Positions 9,715 to 21,098 of a DNA stretch of 64,000 nucleotides are shown here, piece by piece. The translations under genes were made by a program, and so were the position numbers. Origin of the DNA: CAXSBR01 sp964236495 (GTDB lineage: Bacteria; Actinomycetota; Actinomycetes; Mycobacteriales; Jatrophihabitantaceae); NCBI GenBank assembly GCA_964236495.1, contig CAXSBR010000003.1:62001-126000 (forward strand). The letters are read 5' to 3'. Position 1 is the stretch's first letter, and every line of letters begins with the position of its first letter. Below the pieces are notes generated by a model that was given only the letters and a program-made list of their open reading frames with translations, did no database searches and was not told the DNA's origin.

Positions 9715-11121
9715 TCAGAAGCTGCCACCGTCACCGCCACCACCGCCGCCGCCGGAGTCGCCGAAACCTCCGCCACCGCCCCAGTCGCCACCGCCACCAC
9801 CGGAGTCTCCAAAGCCGCCGTCACCGCCCCAGCCACCGCCGCCGCCGAAGCCGCCGTCACCGCCCCAGCTGCCACCGCTGACATCGCCGCTGCCGTTGTT
9901 GTCGTTGTTGTCGTCGTTGCGTTCACCGGCTTGGTAGCCCTGGTCGTAGCCGGCGCCGTATCCGCCGCCACCGAAACCGCCGCCGAACCCGCCATAGCCG
10001 CCGTAGCCGCCATAGCCCCATCCGCCACCACCGATCATGGAGCCGATCAGCATGGTCTCCCAGAACGGGTAGTTGTACCAACCGCCTGCATAGCCCATTC
10101 CGCCACCGAAGTAGTAGGGCGCGCCGGGGGTGTAGGCGGGGTAGCCGTTGTACTGCTGGCCCTGGATCGACACCTGCTGCGGGGCAGTGAGCTGCTCTCC
10201 GCGCGGTTCGTCAGCCAGCGGAACCGCCGGGCCCTCGGGGAGCTTGAGCAGTTTGCGCGTCGACTGAGCGGCCTGCAGACCTTCCAGTACGGTGCGGCGG
10301 ATCGCGGCCCATTGCGGCAGCGTGGTGGCCGAGGCAATCTGAGAACCGGCGGAGTTGTAGCGCTCCGAGGCGTCGGCAAGTGCCTGGCGGGCAGCGTCGT
10401 CGGTGCCCGGGTCCAGCGAGCCGACTTCGTTGGCGAGCCGGTCGTAATAGGGCATGACACCGGCCTTGGCGTCGTTGAGCTCCCGGGCGGCACGACGACG
10501 CTTGCGCAGCGACAGTGCACCGATGGTTGCTGCGCCGAGAGCGCCTAGCCCCACGATCCAGGGCCAGACCGACCCGCCGCTGCTGTTGGAGGAACTACTC
10601 GCAGTGGTTGAGTTCGAGGTGGTGGAACCGTTGGCGCAGGTGTTTCCGTGCTTGCGCGGCGACGTGCTCGCGGCGCGGGCGAAGGCGACCAGGGTGGCGG
10701 TGTAGTTGCCGTTACTCATCTCCGAGCTGTGCGTCTTGATTGCCGACGCCATCAGCTGGTTGCCGTTGCAGATCACATTGGAGCCCACCCGGTACTGGTT
10801 GCCGGAGAAGACGACCAGCACGGCCGAGCCGAGCTGAGGACCTATCGTGTTGCCGATGCTGCCGAGTTCGGCGTTGGACTTGCCTTCCTTGAATACGGCC
10901 ACCTTGACCACAGTGCCGAACGACGACTCCAGCGCGGACTTGTTGACCGTGACGGGATGGCCCTTCACCGTTGCGCCGCTTTCGACGTAGCTGGGCAACG
11001 TCTGCAGCGTGGTGACGGCGTCGCTCACCGGGTCGGCGTAGGCGGGAGCGGCAGTCAGTCCCACCGTCAGGACAGCGGCCACCATCAGCCAGCGACTCAG
11101 AGACCGTTGCTTCATTCTCAT
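9715..11121 (-). CDS. Secreted/membrane protein with glycine-rich C-terminus
   Basis: A 468-aa protein I cannot assign to a named function. It has a signal peptide (SRWLMVAAVLTVGLTAAPAYA, cleavage after about residue 29), an extracytoplasmic domain of about 130 residues, a Ser/Thr/Asn linker, one membrane helix at 184-205 followed by RKRRR, a helical cytoplasmic region, and a tail from about residue 350 of GGYGGYGGFGGG- and GGDGGFGGGG-type repeats ending in Phe. The extracytoplasmic part loosely resembles TPM domains of YgcG-like proteins, but I do not see their conserved acidic residues clearly. Two starts (ATG at 11121 or 11115) are equivalent. Confidence 0.75.
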   Translation of the reverse strand: MRMKQRSLSRWLMVAAVLTVGLTAAPAYADPVSDAVTTLQTLPSYVESGATVKGHPVTVNKSALESSFGTVVKVAVFKEGKSNAELGSIGNTIGPQLGSAVLVVFSGNQYRVGSNVICNGNQLMASAIKTHSSEMSNGNYTATLVAFARAASTSPRKHGNTCANGSTTSNSTTASSSSNSSGGSVWPWIVGLGALGAATIGALSLRKRRRAARELNDAKAGVMPYYDRLANEVGSLDPGTDDAARQALADASERYNSAGSQIASATTLPQWAAIRRTVLEGLQAAQSTRKLLKLPEGPAVPLADEPRGEQLTAPQQVSIQGQQYNGYPAYTPGAPYYFGGGMGYAGGWYNYPFWETMLIGSMIGGGGWGYGGYGGYGGFGGGFGGGGYGAGYDQGYQAGERNDDNNDNNGSGDVSGGSWGGDGGFGGGGGWGGDGGFGDSGGGGGDWGGGGGFGDSGGGGGGGDGGSF

Positions 11122-11174
11122 ACCGTAGCGGCAGTGTGGCGCGTGACCCGGCTGTCGCGACGTCGCAGTAGCGC

Positions 11175-12023
11175 TCAGCCCACCAACAGCTGGGAGCGCA
11201 CCGGCTCGACCAACGCCTCGAACGACGCGCGCGATGTGGTGCATGCCGCGATCGGCGTCGTCTTGTTGCTGCCGTGATAATCCGATGACCCGACCGGCAC
11301 CAGCGCCAGTTCGGCGGCGACCCGCGCGAGCTGCGTGCGGGCCGCGGCATCGTGGTCGGGATGGTCCACCTCGATGCCGCGCAGGCCGGCGTCGCGCATC
11401 ACCTCGATACCGTCAAAGGGAACGTGCCTTCCTCGGCGCAGTGGATGGGCGAAGACGGTGACGCCACCGGCAGCGCTCACCATCTCGATCGCGTCGAGCA
11501 CCGGGATGTCGGCCTTGACGCGGTAGTACGGCGACGCCGAGCTGATCAAGCCGGCGAATGCGGCGTCCACGCTGGGTTCCACTCCTGCGTCGACCAGAGC
11601 GCGGGCGATGTGCGGACGTCCGACGGTGCCACCGGCCGCCAGGCGCTGGACCTGCGCCCAGGTGATCGCGATGCCATCGGCCGCCATCGAGTCCACGATC
11701 CGCTCAGCTCGCACCAGCCGGTCCTGCCGCACCGTCGTCAGCCGTTCTGCCAGCGGCGCGTAGGAAGCGTCGAATCCGTACGCCAGCAGATGCATCACCA
11801 CGGGCCGACTTCCCGCCGCCTCGTACTGACACGAGATCTCTGCTCCTGGCAACAATGTCATGCCGGTGGGCAGCGCGGCAGCGGCAGCCGGCCAGCCCGC
11901 CGTGGTGTCGTGATCGGTCAAGGCGACGGTGTCGACACCGGCTTTCTGGGCCTGCGCGAGTAGCTCGGCGGGGGTCTGCGTGCCGTCAGAGACTGTCGAG
12001 TGGGTATGCAGGTCGATCGACAC
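11175..12023 (-). CDS. PHP-domain phosphoesterase
   Basis: A 282-aa PHP-domain metal-dependent phosphoesterase, resembling the RnaAM/YciV group that hydrolyses 3',5'-nucleotide bisphosphates and 5' ends of short RNAs. Metal ligands are visible: DLHTHSTVSDG at the N-terminus, VALTDHDT, a Glu in PGAEISC, HLLAYGF, VFAHPLRRG, and GSSDYHG at the C-terminus. Length is typical. The exact substrate is inferred from family only. Confidence 0.88.
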   Translation of the reverse strand: MSIDLHTHSTVSDGTQTPAELLAQAQKAGVDTVALTDHDTTAGWPAAAAALPTGMTLLPGAEISCQYEAAGSRPVVMHLLAYGFDASYAPLAERLTTVRQDRLVRAERIVDSMAADGIAITWAQVQRLAAGGTVGRPHIARALVDAGVEPSVDAAFAGLISSASPYYRVKADIPVLDAIEMVSAAGGVTVFAHPLRRGRHVPFDGIEVMRDAGLRGIEVDHPDHDAAARTQLARVAAELALVPVGSSDYHGSNKTTPIAACTTSRASFEALVEPVRSQLLVG

Positions 12024-12033
12024 GCCCCCGACC

Positions 12034-12639
12034 CTACGAGTCGCCGCCGTCAGTAAGTTGCGGCAGCGTCGCTGTTCCGGCGACGCTCAACGGGTCCACC
12101 GCACCGTGCACCGGCATCGGCGCGCTCAATGAAGGGACGCCGCCGCCGAACAGCTGCTGGGACAGCCGGTGATAGAGCCGATCGGGATTGCGGACGTACT
12201 CGATCCGACTCAGTGCCTGGTGCTGGCCGGCCGACTCCATCACGAAGGTGCCGTAGCCCAGCACCCGTCCCAAGAGATCGCGCTCGTAGGTCATGTCGGT
12301 GACCTTGATCAGCGGCATGACGGCAAGCCGCTTGGTGAGCACGCCGGTGACGAGCAGTACCCGCTTGTCGGTGACGGCCACGTGCTCGTAATGCCACTCG
12401 GCGAGCAGCCAGCCGAACCACGCTGCGGAAAAGAGGTAGAAGAACGTCGCGATGGTGGCGACCGCGCCTGACGGCCCCGCCTCCAGAATGAAGGCCCACA
12501 CCGTCCAGGTGACCGCGATAGCGATGCCCTGAGGTGCAAGGAGCGCCCAGTGTCGATGAACCAACGCGACAAGTACTTCGTTGCGGATCAAGTACTTGTC
12601 GATCTCCGGGGTGCGCGACGAGGGCGCGGGCATCACCAT
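12034..12639 (-). CDS. Bacterial PH-domain (bPH2/YdbS-like) membrane protein
   Basis: A 201-aa protein. Two adjacent hydrophobic helices (about residues 33-52 and 58-80) are followed by a small domain with VAVTDKRVLLVTGVLTKR and MPLIKVTDMTYERDLLGR. This is the typical pattern of actinobacterial bPH2-domain proteins, where the PH-like fold follows the membrane pair. The function in the cell is unknown. It lies 10 bases upstream of the PHP gene and is likely co-transcribed with it. Confidence 0.85.
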   Translation of the reverse strand: MVMPAPSSRTPEIDKYLIRNEVLVALVHRHWALLAPQGIAIAVTWTVWAFILEAGPSGAVATIATFFYLFSAAWFGWLLAEWHYEHVAVTDKRVLLVTGVLTKRLAVMPLIKVTDMTYERDLLGRVLGYGTFVMESAGQHQALSRIEYVRNPDRLYHRLSQQLFGGGVPSLSAPMPVHGAVDPLSVAGTATLPQLTDGGDS

Positions 12640-12676
12640 GACGTTGCCAGCCAGGTTTCCAGATTGGCCATGCTCA

Positions 12677-12832
12677 TCACAGCTTCTTGAGGAACTCCGA
12701 GAACTGATTGAAGCCGTCGCTCAGACCGTGGCCGATGGAATGCACGATGGACGCCGAGTCGTCGGGATTTTTGAGGATGAAGAAGATGACGAACAAGACG
12801 GCCGCCACGCTGACCACCTTCCTGGTGTCCAT
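12677..12832 (-). CDS. Small single-pass membrane protein (51 aa)
   Basis: The product begins MDTRKVVSVAAVLFVIFFIL, so residues 5-20 form a membrane helix, and ends SEFLKKL. A clear SD (GGAG) sits six bases before the ATG at 12832. Longer upstream reading is Arg-rich and unlikely to be protein. I do not recognise the family; it resembles small DUF6480-like actinobacterial membrane peptides only in size. It is upstream of the PH-domain gene on the same strand and divergent from corA. Confidence 0.65.
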   Translation of the reverse strand: MDTRKVVSVAAVLFVIFFILKNPDDSASIVHSIGHGLSDGFNQFSEFLKKL

Positions 12833-13039
12833 CGCCACTCCGTTCTCGTCTCGATTAGCCTGCGTGCGCAGGGAGGTTGCGGACCGACGGCGCCTTCGGC
12901 CCGCTTCCCGTCCTGCAGCCGGCTCCGGATCATTGATACCGCAGCAGGCCGTACGCGAACGGAAGCCGCGCCGACACTGACTGCTTCTACGCACCACCGC
13001 TCGCTACGACGAGCCCGAGTGGAGCAGACTGGCCACGCC

Positions 13040-14179
13040 ATGCCCACAATGCCGAATTTCCCCATGCCGAATTTTCCACTGCCGAATCTGGCGCTGCCTG
13101 AGTCGTTGCGCCAGCGACCACCGCGCCGTCAGTCCCCCGTGTCCGGGCTCGCGTTGACACCGAGTGGCGACCAAGAGACCGAAACCGCGATCGTGGACTG
13201 CGCGGTCTACCGCGACGGCTACCGGGTTGCGGGCATCAACACCTGGTCCCAAGCCGTCGACGAGGTGGAACGCGCGCGTGGCGGCTTCGCCTGGATCGGT
13301 TTGCACGAGCCGACCGAAGATCAACTGTCTGGACTGGCTGCGCGGCTCGGCCTGCACCCGCTGGCCGTCGAGGACGCCGTGCACGCCCATCAACGTCCCA
13401 AGCTCGAGCGCTACGGCGACGACGTCTTCGCCGTGGTCAAGACGGTGCACTACAACGACGACGACAGTGTTGCAGTCAGCGAAGTGGTGGAGACCGGCGA
13501 GGTGATGGTGTTTCTCGGTCGCGACTTCGTCGTCACTGTGCGCCACGGCGTGCACGGTGAATTGCACGGGCTGCGGACGTCGCTGGAAGCCGATCCGACG
13601 CTGCTGGCCCAGGGACCGTCGACAGTTCTGCATGCCGTTCTCGACCACGCCGTAGACGGCTACCTCACCGCGGTGGCAGCTCTGCAGCAAGACGTCGACG
13701 AGATCGAGACCGCCGTCTTTCGCGGCGACGCGCGTGCGTCGCAGACCAGCCGGATCTACCTACTGAAGCGCGAAGTCGTCGAACTGCGCCGCGCGGTGGG
13801 CCCACTGACCGAGCCACTGCGACAGCTGGCCGAAACGTCGATGCCGCCAGTCGCGGCGAGTGTGCGGGCGTACTTCCGCGACGTCAACGACCATCTGCAG
13901 CGAGTGGTCGACCAAGTGCTGGCCTTCGACGACCTGCTCAACACTTTGGTCGCCGCGAACCTGGCGCAGGCCGGGGTGTTGCAGAACGAAGACATGCGCA
14001 AGATCTCGGCCTGGGTGGCGATTGTGTCCGTGCCGACGATGGTTGCCGGCATCTACGGCATGAACTTCGACAACATGCCCGAGCTGCATTGGCACTACTC
14101 CTACTTCTGCGTACTCGTGCTCGTGGCAGTGGCGTGCCTGTTCCTGCACCGGGCCTTTCGGCGCAGCGGCTGGCTGTAG
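13040..14179 (+). CDS. corA: CorA family magnesium/cobalt transporter
   Basis: A 379-aa CorA-type divalent-cation channel. The N-terminal cytoplasmic domain (FAWIGLHEPTEDQL, HPLAVEDAVHAHQRPKLERY) is followed by a long helix and two C-terminal membrane helices. The selectivity-loop signature GIYGMNF is at about residue 338, between the helices. The first 40 residues contain repeated MPNFP words before the conserved domain, so the start could be later. A GTG seven codons earlier is also possible; the ATG at 13040 is a compromise. Confidence 0.93.
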   Translation: MPTMPNFPMPNFPLPNLALPESLRQRPPRRQSPVSGLALTPSGDQETETAIVDCAVYRDGYRVAGINTWSQAVDEVERARGGFAWIGLHEPTEDQLSGLAARLGLHPLAVEDAVHAHQRPKLERYGDDVFAVVKTVHYNDDDSVAVSEVVETGEVMVFLGRDFVVTVRHGVHGELHGLRTSLEADPTLLAQGPSTVLHAVLDHAVDGYLTAVAALQQDVDEIETAVFRGDARASQTSRIYLLKREVVELRRAVGPLTEPLRQLAETSMPPVAASVRAYFRDVNDHLQRVVDQVLAFDDLLNTLVAANLAQAGVLQNEDMRKISAWVAIVSVPTMVAGIYGMNFDNMPELHWHYSYFCVLVLVAVACLFLHRAFRRSGWL

Positions 14180-14253
14180 CTTCGCCACTTGCGCCGAGAT
14201 GCCCGGTGCAGGCGCGAGCGCCCGGAAACAAGACGCCCGTCGTACACTGCTGA

Positions 14254-14302
14254 CTTCTACGGGCTCCGCTCCTCGCTCCTTCGTCGCTCGATGCTCACCC
14301 GC
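14254..14302. repeat. Dispersed GC-rich repeat, copy A
   Basis: This intergenic copy begins CTTCTACGGGCTCCGCTCCT and ends CGATGCTCACCCGCTG. The reverse complement of 52505-52555 has the same sequence with only a few differences. It lies between the convergent 3' ends of corA and the WXG100 gene. Confidence 0.8.
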
Positions 14303-14315
14303 TGTGCGCCCGGAG

Positions 14316-14603
14316 CTATCCGCGGAAGCTGGCCGAGATCTGCTGCTCCGCGGAGGCATAGCTGGTGCCGGCGCTGTTGAGCAGATGGCCGATTCCGACC
14401 AACGCCTCGTTCATTCCCTTGGCGTTCTTGTCGAACTGGTCGTACAGAGACGTGAACTGGGCCGACGCCGTTCCTGACCAGTCAGCGCCGAACAGCGGCG
14501 TCAGCTGACCCTTCAGCGTGTGATGGGAACCCGAGACATCAGTGGCCGTGCGGTGCACGTTGCCCGACAATGTCTTGAGCTGTTCCGGCGTGACCTTGAG
14601 CAT
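14316..14603 (-). CDS. WXG100 family (Esx-like) secreted protein
   Basis: A 95-aa protein with the size and helix-turn-helix layout of WXG100 substrates of type VII secretion. The turn carries W42-S-G44 (a canonical WxG). Near the C-terminus is Y82-ASA-E86, a YxxxE version of the YxxxD/E export signal. The start MLKVTPEQLKTLSGN is typical of the first helix. It is divergent from the large FHA-FtsK ATPase at 14785, its probable export motor. No second esx gene is adjacent, so a homodimer is likely. Confidence 0.88.
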   Translation of the reverse strand: MLKVTPEQLKTLSGNVHRTATDVSGSHHTLKGQLTPLFGADWSGTASAQFTSLYDQFDKNAKGMNEALVGIGHLLNSAGTSYASAEQQISASFRG

Positions 14604-14784
14604 GGTCGTCCTTCCATTCGGTTCCGGCCCTGCGATGGCAGAAGTCGGCGTAATCGGCTAGCTGGCGAACGCACCGTATGCAGGCGCCGAGCCTTTTCCG
14701 GGGGCCGAATGCCAAACTGTGGATAACTTTGCGTTGTCCACAGGCCGGCGATGCCAGGACCCGAACACAGGCACGATCAAGCTC

Positions 14785-17700
14785 ATGCGGACCAGACTGA
14801 CGCTCCGGGCCAGAAGCGGCCTGCTGCGCGACGTCGAGATCCGCGGTCCCTACGGCACCACCGTCGCCGACGTGCGCGATGCTTTCGCCGTCGCCGTCGG
14901 TCGAGTTAGCGCACCGACTCGGTCGGATAGCAGTCCCGAGGTGTGGGCCGGCAGTCGTAACTTGCCGGCGGCTGCATTGCTCGGCGGGCCGGGCCTGCGA
15001 AGCGGTTCCGTCGTCGGCCTCGACGAGCCGGGTCCGCGCGATCTCGTGGCCCAAGCCATCCTGCGACTGCACATCGTTGGCGGTCCTGACGCCGGAACGG
15101 TGTATGCCCTGCCGCGCGGCACCGTCACCGTGGGTCGTGGAATCGACTGCGACGTGCGCCTGAGCGACGCCGACTGCTCCCGCGAACACCTGGAGTTGGC
15201 GGTGACGACGGCAGGCATCTCCGTGCGCGACCTGAACTCCACCAATGGCACCTGGTTGGTGCGCGACGACGGATCGGACCCAGAGCCGGTCGAGGAACAT
15301 CGACCGATCTCGGTCGGTCAGTACGTGGCCATCGGGAGCTCTGTGCTAAGTCTGGCCACAGTGACGACGCCCGCTGCGGCAACGTCGCTGGCACAAGACG
15401 GAGCCCAACTGGTCAACCGTCCGCCCCGACTCACCAGCGGCCCGGCGGCGCACGCAGTGGAGTTCCCGGCGGCGCCCGGGTTCGGCTCCGCGCAGGCGTT
15501 GCCGTGGTTGGCGGCACTCATACCCGCCCTGGGCGGCGGTGCGCTGGCATGGTTCATGCACAACATGCAATTCCTTGCTTTCGTACTGCTGTCGCCGGTG
15601 TTGATGCTGGCGACGAGCGTCAGCGAACGGCTCAGTGGTCGACGCAGCCGGTGCCGCGAGCGCAGTGACTACCGCCGCAAGGACAGCCAGGCAGGTGCCG
15701 ACGTGCTTGCCCAAGCTGCGGCAGAGACGCGGTTGCGGCGCCAGGCGCATCCCGATCCAGCCGAGCTGTTGCACGTGGCCGCCACGCCGTCGGCCCGGAT
15801 CTGGGAACGTCGTCGGCTCGACAGCGACTTTCTCGACATCCGCGTCGGATTGGCCGACCGGCCTGCCTGGTTCGAGGTCCGCCGTGGCTCGGTGCGCGTC
15901 GATCCGCCGCTGTTGCGATCGGTTCCGGTCTGGACCAATCTGGGTGACGGCGCGCTGGGCGTGTGTGGTCCGCGCGCGTTGGTTCTAGGAGTCGCGCGCT
16001 GGGCACTGACTCAGCTGGCCTGCCTGCACTCACCGGCCGATCTAGGGCTGGTGGCTTTTCTCGACGACGGCGACGAGCCCGCCTGGTCGTGGTTGCGTTG
16101 GCTACCACATCTGGGCGGTTCGGCCGGCGAGCGCGAAGGCAGTCTCGCCCGGTCGGCTGAGCAGCGGTCAGCGCTGCTCAGCCGGCTGCTTGCCCGCGTT
16201 GATGCAGCGCCCCTGCACGATCGGCGGCCGTGGACAGGTCCTTGGACCGTAGTTCTCGTCGACCGTGCGTCGACGCTGTCCGACACCCCCGGTCTCGTGC
16301 GATTGCTGGCCGAAGGACCGGCGGTCGGAATCACCGCAGTGTGCCTGGACGACGAACAACGCCGGCTTCCGCCGTCGTGTGCGTCGGTGATTCGGCTGAC
16401 CGGTGAAACAGGTTCCCGCGTCCAGCTTCGGGTGGCGTCAGACTCCGTTCACGCTCGTTCGCGCAGCGAGGTGGGCGACGGTGACAGCGGGCCGCCATTC
16501 GATGGAGTCGAGGTACTCGCAGATCAGGTTCGGCCCAGTTATGTCGATCGGCTCGCCCGCGCACTTGCGCCCCTGGCTGATCCCGGCTCAGACGTGGTCT
16601 CGGCATTGCCGGGCGCGGTGCGGCTACTGGATTTACTTCAAGTCCAGGACGTGGAGCCCGAGCAAATCCTTGCCCGCTGGGCTCGCAGTGACGGGCGCGC
16701 GCGCACTGCGCTCGGAATCAGCGCCGAGGGCACCTTCTCGATCGATCTGGGCCGTGACGGCCCGCACGCACTGGTCGCGGGCACTACCGGCGCCGGCAAG
16801 TCGGAGCTGCTTCAGTCGATCGTCGCCGGATTGGCAGTCCATTCCAGCCCTCAGGACCTGCAGTTCGTCCTGATCGACTACAAGGGAGGTGCTGCGTTCG
16901 CCGACTGCGCGCGATTGCCGCACACCGCCGGATTGGTGACCGATCTGGACGGCCATCTGACCGAGCGCGCACTGCGATCGTTGGAAGCCGAGCTCAAGCG
17001 CCGGGAGACGCTGTTCGCTCAGGCGGGCACAGCCGACCTGGCCGGCTACCGCGCCAGCGCGGTGCACCGCTGCGATCCGCTGGGGCGGCTCGTGTTGGTG
17101 GTCGACGAGTTCGCCGCCCTTGCCGAGGAGCTGCCCGACTTTGTCACCGGCATCGTCGGCATCGCGCAGCGGGGGCGATCGCTGGGCGTGCACCTCGTCC
17201 TCGCCACCCAGCGCCCCGCCGGTGTGATCAGCCCCGAGATCCGGGCAAACGTCGGCATGCGCATTGCCCTGCGGGTAACCGATGCCGCCGAATCCAGCGA
17301 CGTTCTGGGAACCGACGACGCCGCCGCGATCTCCAAGTCCACGCCGGGACGCGCGATCGTGGCAATCGGCACGACGTTGTCGCCAGTGCAGATCGGGCGC
17401 ATCGCCGTCCCGGTCGACGTAGACAGTTCGCGGGTCGATGTCGTGGCACTCGATGCATGGGGGGCGCCGGTCGCCGCCGAACGACCTGACCTAGGCGATG
17501 CCACCACCGATCTACAGGTTCTGGTGAGCGCTCTCCGGCTCGCCGCCCGCAACCAAGGACACCCCGCGCCGCAACGACCGTGGTTGGAACCGCTCGGTGC
17601 AATCGTCGACGCAGGAGCACTCGGCGATCCGACGCGCGCGCGATCCAGCATCGCCATAGGCACTCGTGACGTTCCCGGGGAGCAGGCGCAGCGGCCGGTC

Positions 17701-19287
17701 CTGCTCGACCTAGGACAGGGACAGACGATGTTGCTGGCCGGCGGCGCACGAAGCGGCCGTACGTCGGTTTTGCGCACGCTGGCCGCGCTGGCCGCTGACG
17801 CACTGCCGGTGTCGCAGGTGCACATCTACGCCATCGACTGCGCCGGCGGAGGGCTGCGGGTACTCGACGCACTGCCGCACTGCGGAGCGGTGGTCGGCCG
17901 CGACGCAGCGACCAGCGTCTCGCGCCTGCTCCAGCGGTTGAGCGCCGAGGTCGAACGCCGGGCGCAGCTGCTGGCGGCGGCCGGCGTCGGAACAACGGCC
18001 GAGGCACGCGTCCATGGACTGGTTCTCCCCACCATGATGCTGTTGCTCGATGGCTGGGAAGGGTTCACCGACGCCGTGCAGGACGTCGACAACGGCGACG
18101 CCGTCGAAACGCTGCTGGCTCTGCTGCGCGACGGCGCCGCTGTCGGCTTGTTCGCCGTTATAGCCGGAAACCGGGGAGCTCTGGCCGGCCGGCTCGCCAG
18201 CGCGGTATCCCTTCGGTATGTACTGCACCTGAGCGATTCGGCCGACTACGCGATGGCCGGGCTCTCCCGCAAGGCCATACCCACTTCGATGCCGCCCGGA
18301 CGCGCGCTCGACGCCCTGGATTCCTCCGAGCTGCAGTTCGCCGTCTTCGGTACTGATCCGTCGACGGCCGCGCAGAACGCTGCCGTCCTCGCTATCGCTC
18401 AGCGCGCCCGGCAGCGCGTCGGCGACCCTGCTCCCGGTAACCGGCCGATGAAGCTTCGTGCCCTACCTGTGCGTACTCGGCTGGCGGATCTGTACCCCCA
18501 CGTTGCCGACGTCGACGATGGACACTGTGCTCAGCGACGCGCTGGAGCGGTGCTGATCGGCGTCGGCGGGGACGACGCAACTGCGCTCGGAATGGACCTG
18601 TTCGCGACCGCCGACGCCGGGGACGCGCGTGTGCTGATTGCCGGGCCGCCCAGGTCAGGCCGGTCCACCGTTACTCAGACGATGGCCGCGCAGCTGAGTG
18701 TTCAGGCGCTCGAGGACATGCTGACACTGGTGTTGGCCGCGGGGCCGCGTTCGGGCCTCCGGCGCTGGGCCGCTGCCAACGGCCTTCCTGTGCTGGCTCC
18801 TGACGGCCGTGACCGCGCCGACGTGCAGGAGGCTTTCCAGCCGCTATTCACTCGCGCCAAACCCACAGTTCTGCTGATCGACGACTGTGCAGCTTTCCTC
18901 GACACGCCCGTCGGGGATTGGCTTACCGAGCTCATCCGGACCGCACCCGTCGGAATGGCCGTTGTGGGCTCGGGTCGCAGCGACGACATGGCCATGGCTT
19001 TTCGGGGAGTTGCCGCCGAGCTCAAGCGGGCTCGAACCGGCGTCTTGCTCCAACCCGGCCCCGGTGACGGTGACGTGTTCGGGATCAGCCTGCCGTTGAG
19101 ACGTCCGGTGATGCCCAATGGACGAGGGCTGCTGATGGCGCCCGGCGCCGTCTTTCGCGCCGCTGCGCATTCCGATTTCCGCGCCGCGGCACGCGCCGAC
19201 GCTGACCTCGCGTCGAACCTGGGCAGCACTGTGGACGCCGAGGTGTTCGACGACACCGAGCCGATACCGATCCAGATTGCGCTGTAG
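14785..19287 (+). CDS. eccC: FHA-domain FtsK/SpoIIIE ATPase (EccC/EssC-like T7SS motor)
   Basis: A 1500-aa type VII secretion ATPase. An FHA domain lies at about 113-165 (VTVGRGIDCDV, SREHLEL, NSTNGTWL), with a poorly conserved forkhead- or ubiquitin-like part before it. Two membrane helices are at about 239-258 and 262-279. Three FtsK-type ATPase modules follow: GTTGAGKSE near residue 668 is a full Walker A; GGARSGRTS near 988 and GPPRSGRST near 1288 are degenerate, as in other EccC/EssC proteins. VVDEFAAL and LATQRPAGV mark module 1. N-terminal FHA plus a single polypeptide is closer to Firmicute EssC than to mycobacterial EccCa/EccCb. No EccB, EccD, EccE or mycosin gene is nearby. Confidence 0.9.
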   Translation: MRTRLTLRARSGLLRDVEIRGPYGTTVADVRDAFAVAVGRVSAPTRSDSSPEVWAGSRNLPAAALLGGPGLRSGSVVGLDEPGPRDLVAQAILRLHIVGGPDAGTVYALPRGTVTVGRGIDCDVRLSDADCSREHLELAVTTAGISVRDLNSTNGTWLVRDDGSDPEPVEEHRPISVGQYVAIGSSVLSLATVTTPAAATSLAQDGAQLVNRPPRLTSGPAAHAVEFPAAPGFGSAQALPWLAALIPALGGGALAWFMHNMQFLAFVLLSPVLMLATSVSERLSGRRSRCRERSDYRRKDSQAGADVLAQAAAETRLRRQAHPDPAELLHVAATPSARIWERRRLDSDFLDIRVGLADRPAWFEVRRGSVRVDPPLLRSVPVWTNLGDGALGVCGPRALVLGVARWALTQLACLHSPADLGLVAFLDDGDEPAWSWLRWLPHLGGSAGEREGSLARSAEQRSALLSRLLARVDAAPLHDRRPWTGPWTVVLVDRASTLSDTPGLVRLLAEGPAVGITAVCLDDEQRRLPPSCASVIRLTGETGSRVQLRVASDSVHARSRSEVGDGDSGPPFDGVEVLADQVRPSYVDRLARALAPLADPGSDVVSALPGAVRLLDLLQVQDVEPEQILARWARSDGRARTALGISAEGTFSIDLGRDGPHALVAGTTGAGKSELLQSIVAGLAVHSSPQDLQFVLIDYKGGAAFADCARLPHTAGLVTDLDGHLTERALRSLEAELKRRETLFAQAGTADLAGYRASAVHRCDPLGRLVLVVDEFAALAEELPDFVTGIVGIAQRGRSLGVHLVLATQRPAGVISPEIRANVGMRIALRVTDAAESSDVLGTDDAAAISKSTPGRAIVAIGTTLSPVQIGRIAVPVDVDSSRVDVVALDAWGAPVAAERPDLGDATTDLQVLVSALRLAARNQGHPAPQRPWLEPLGAIVDAGALGDPTRARSSIAIGTRDVPGEQAQRPVLLDLGQGQTMLLAGGARSGRTSVLRTLAALAADALPVSQVHIYAIDCAGGGLRVLDALPHCGAVVGRDAATSVSRLLQRLSAEVERRAQLLAAAGVGTTAEARVHGLVLPTMMLLLDGWEGFTDAVQDVDNGDAVETLLALLRDGAAVGLFAVIAGNRGALAGRLASAVSLRYVLHLSDSADYAMAGLSRKAIPTSMPPGRALDALDSSELQFAVFGTDPSTAAQNAAVLAIAQRARQRVGDPAPGNRPMKLRALPVRTRLADLYPHVADVDDGHCAQRRAGAVLIGVGGDDATALGMDLFATADAGDARVLIAGPPRSGRSTVTQTMAAQLSVQALEDMLTLVLAAGPRSGLRRWAAANGLPVLAPDGRDRADVQEAFQPLFTRAKPTVLLIDDCAAFLDTPVGDWLTELIRTAPVGMAVVGSGRSDDMAMAFRGVAAELKRARTGVLLQPGPGDGDVFGISLPLRRPVMPNGRGLLMAPGAVFRAAAHSDFRAAARADADLASNLGSTVDAEVFDDTEPIPIQIAL

Positions 19288-19426
19288 TCCTCGTCGAGCC
19301 CGCGACCCATGGAGTCCGGCGACCTGTCCCTCATCGACCGTGAGAACGATTGGCCGTAATGGTGGACGCCCAACCCGTCCCCGGCCCATTTCCTGAAGAT
19401 GCCGGCGGTCTCCCCCAACGCCTGCG

Positions 19427-21055
<1,629 letters not shown>

Positions 21056-21098
21056 GACGACAATCCTCCCTGGCGTGCAGAGCTTTACAAAGTCGGCG

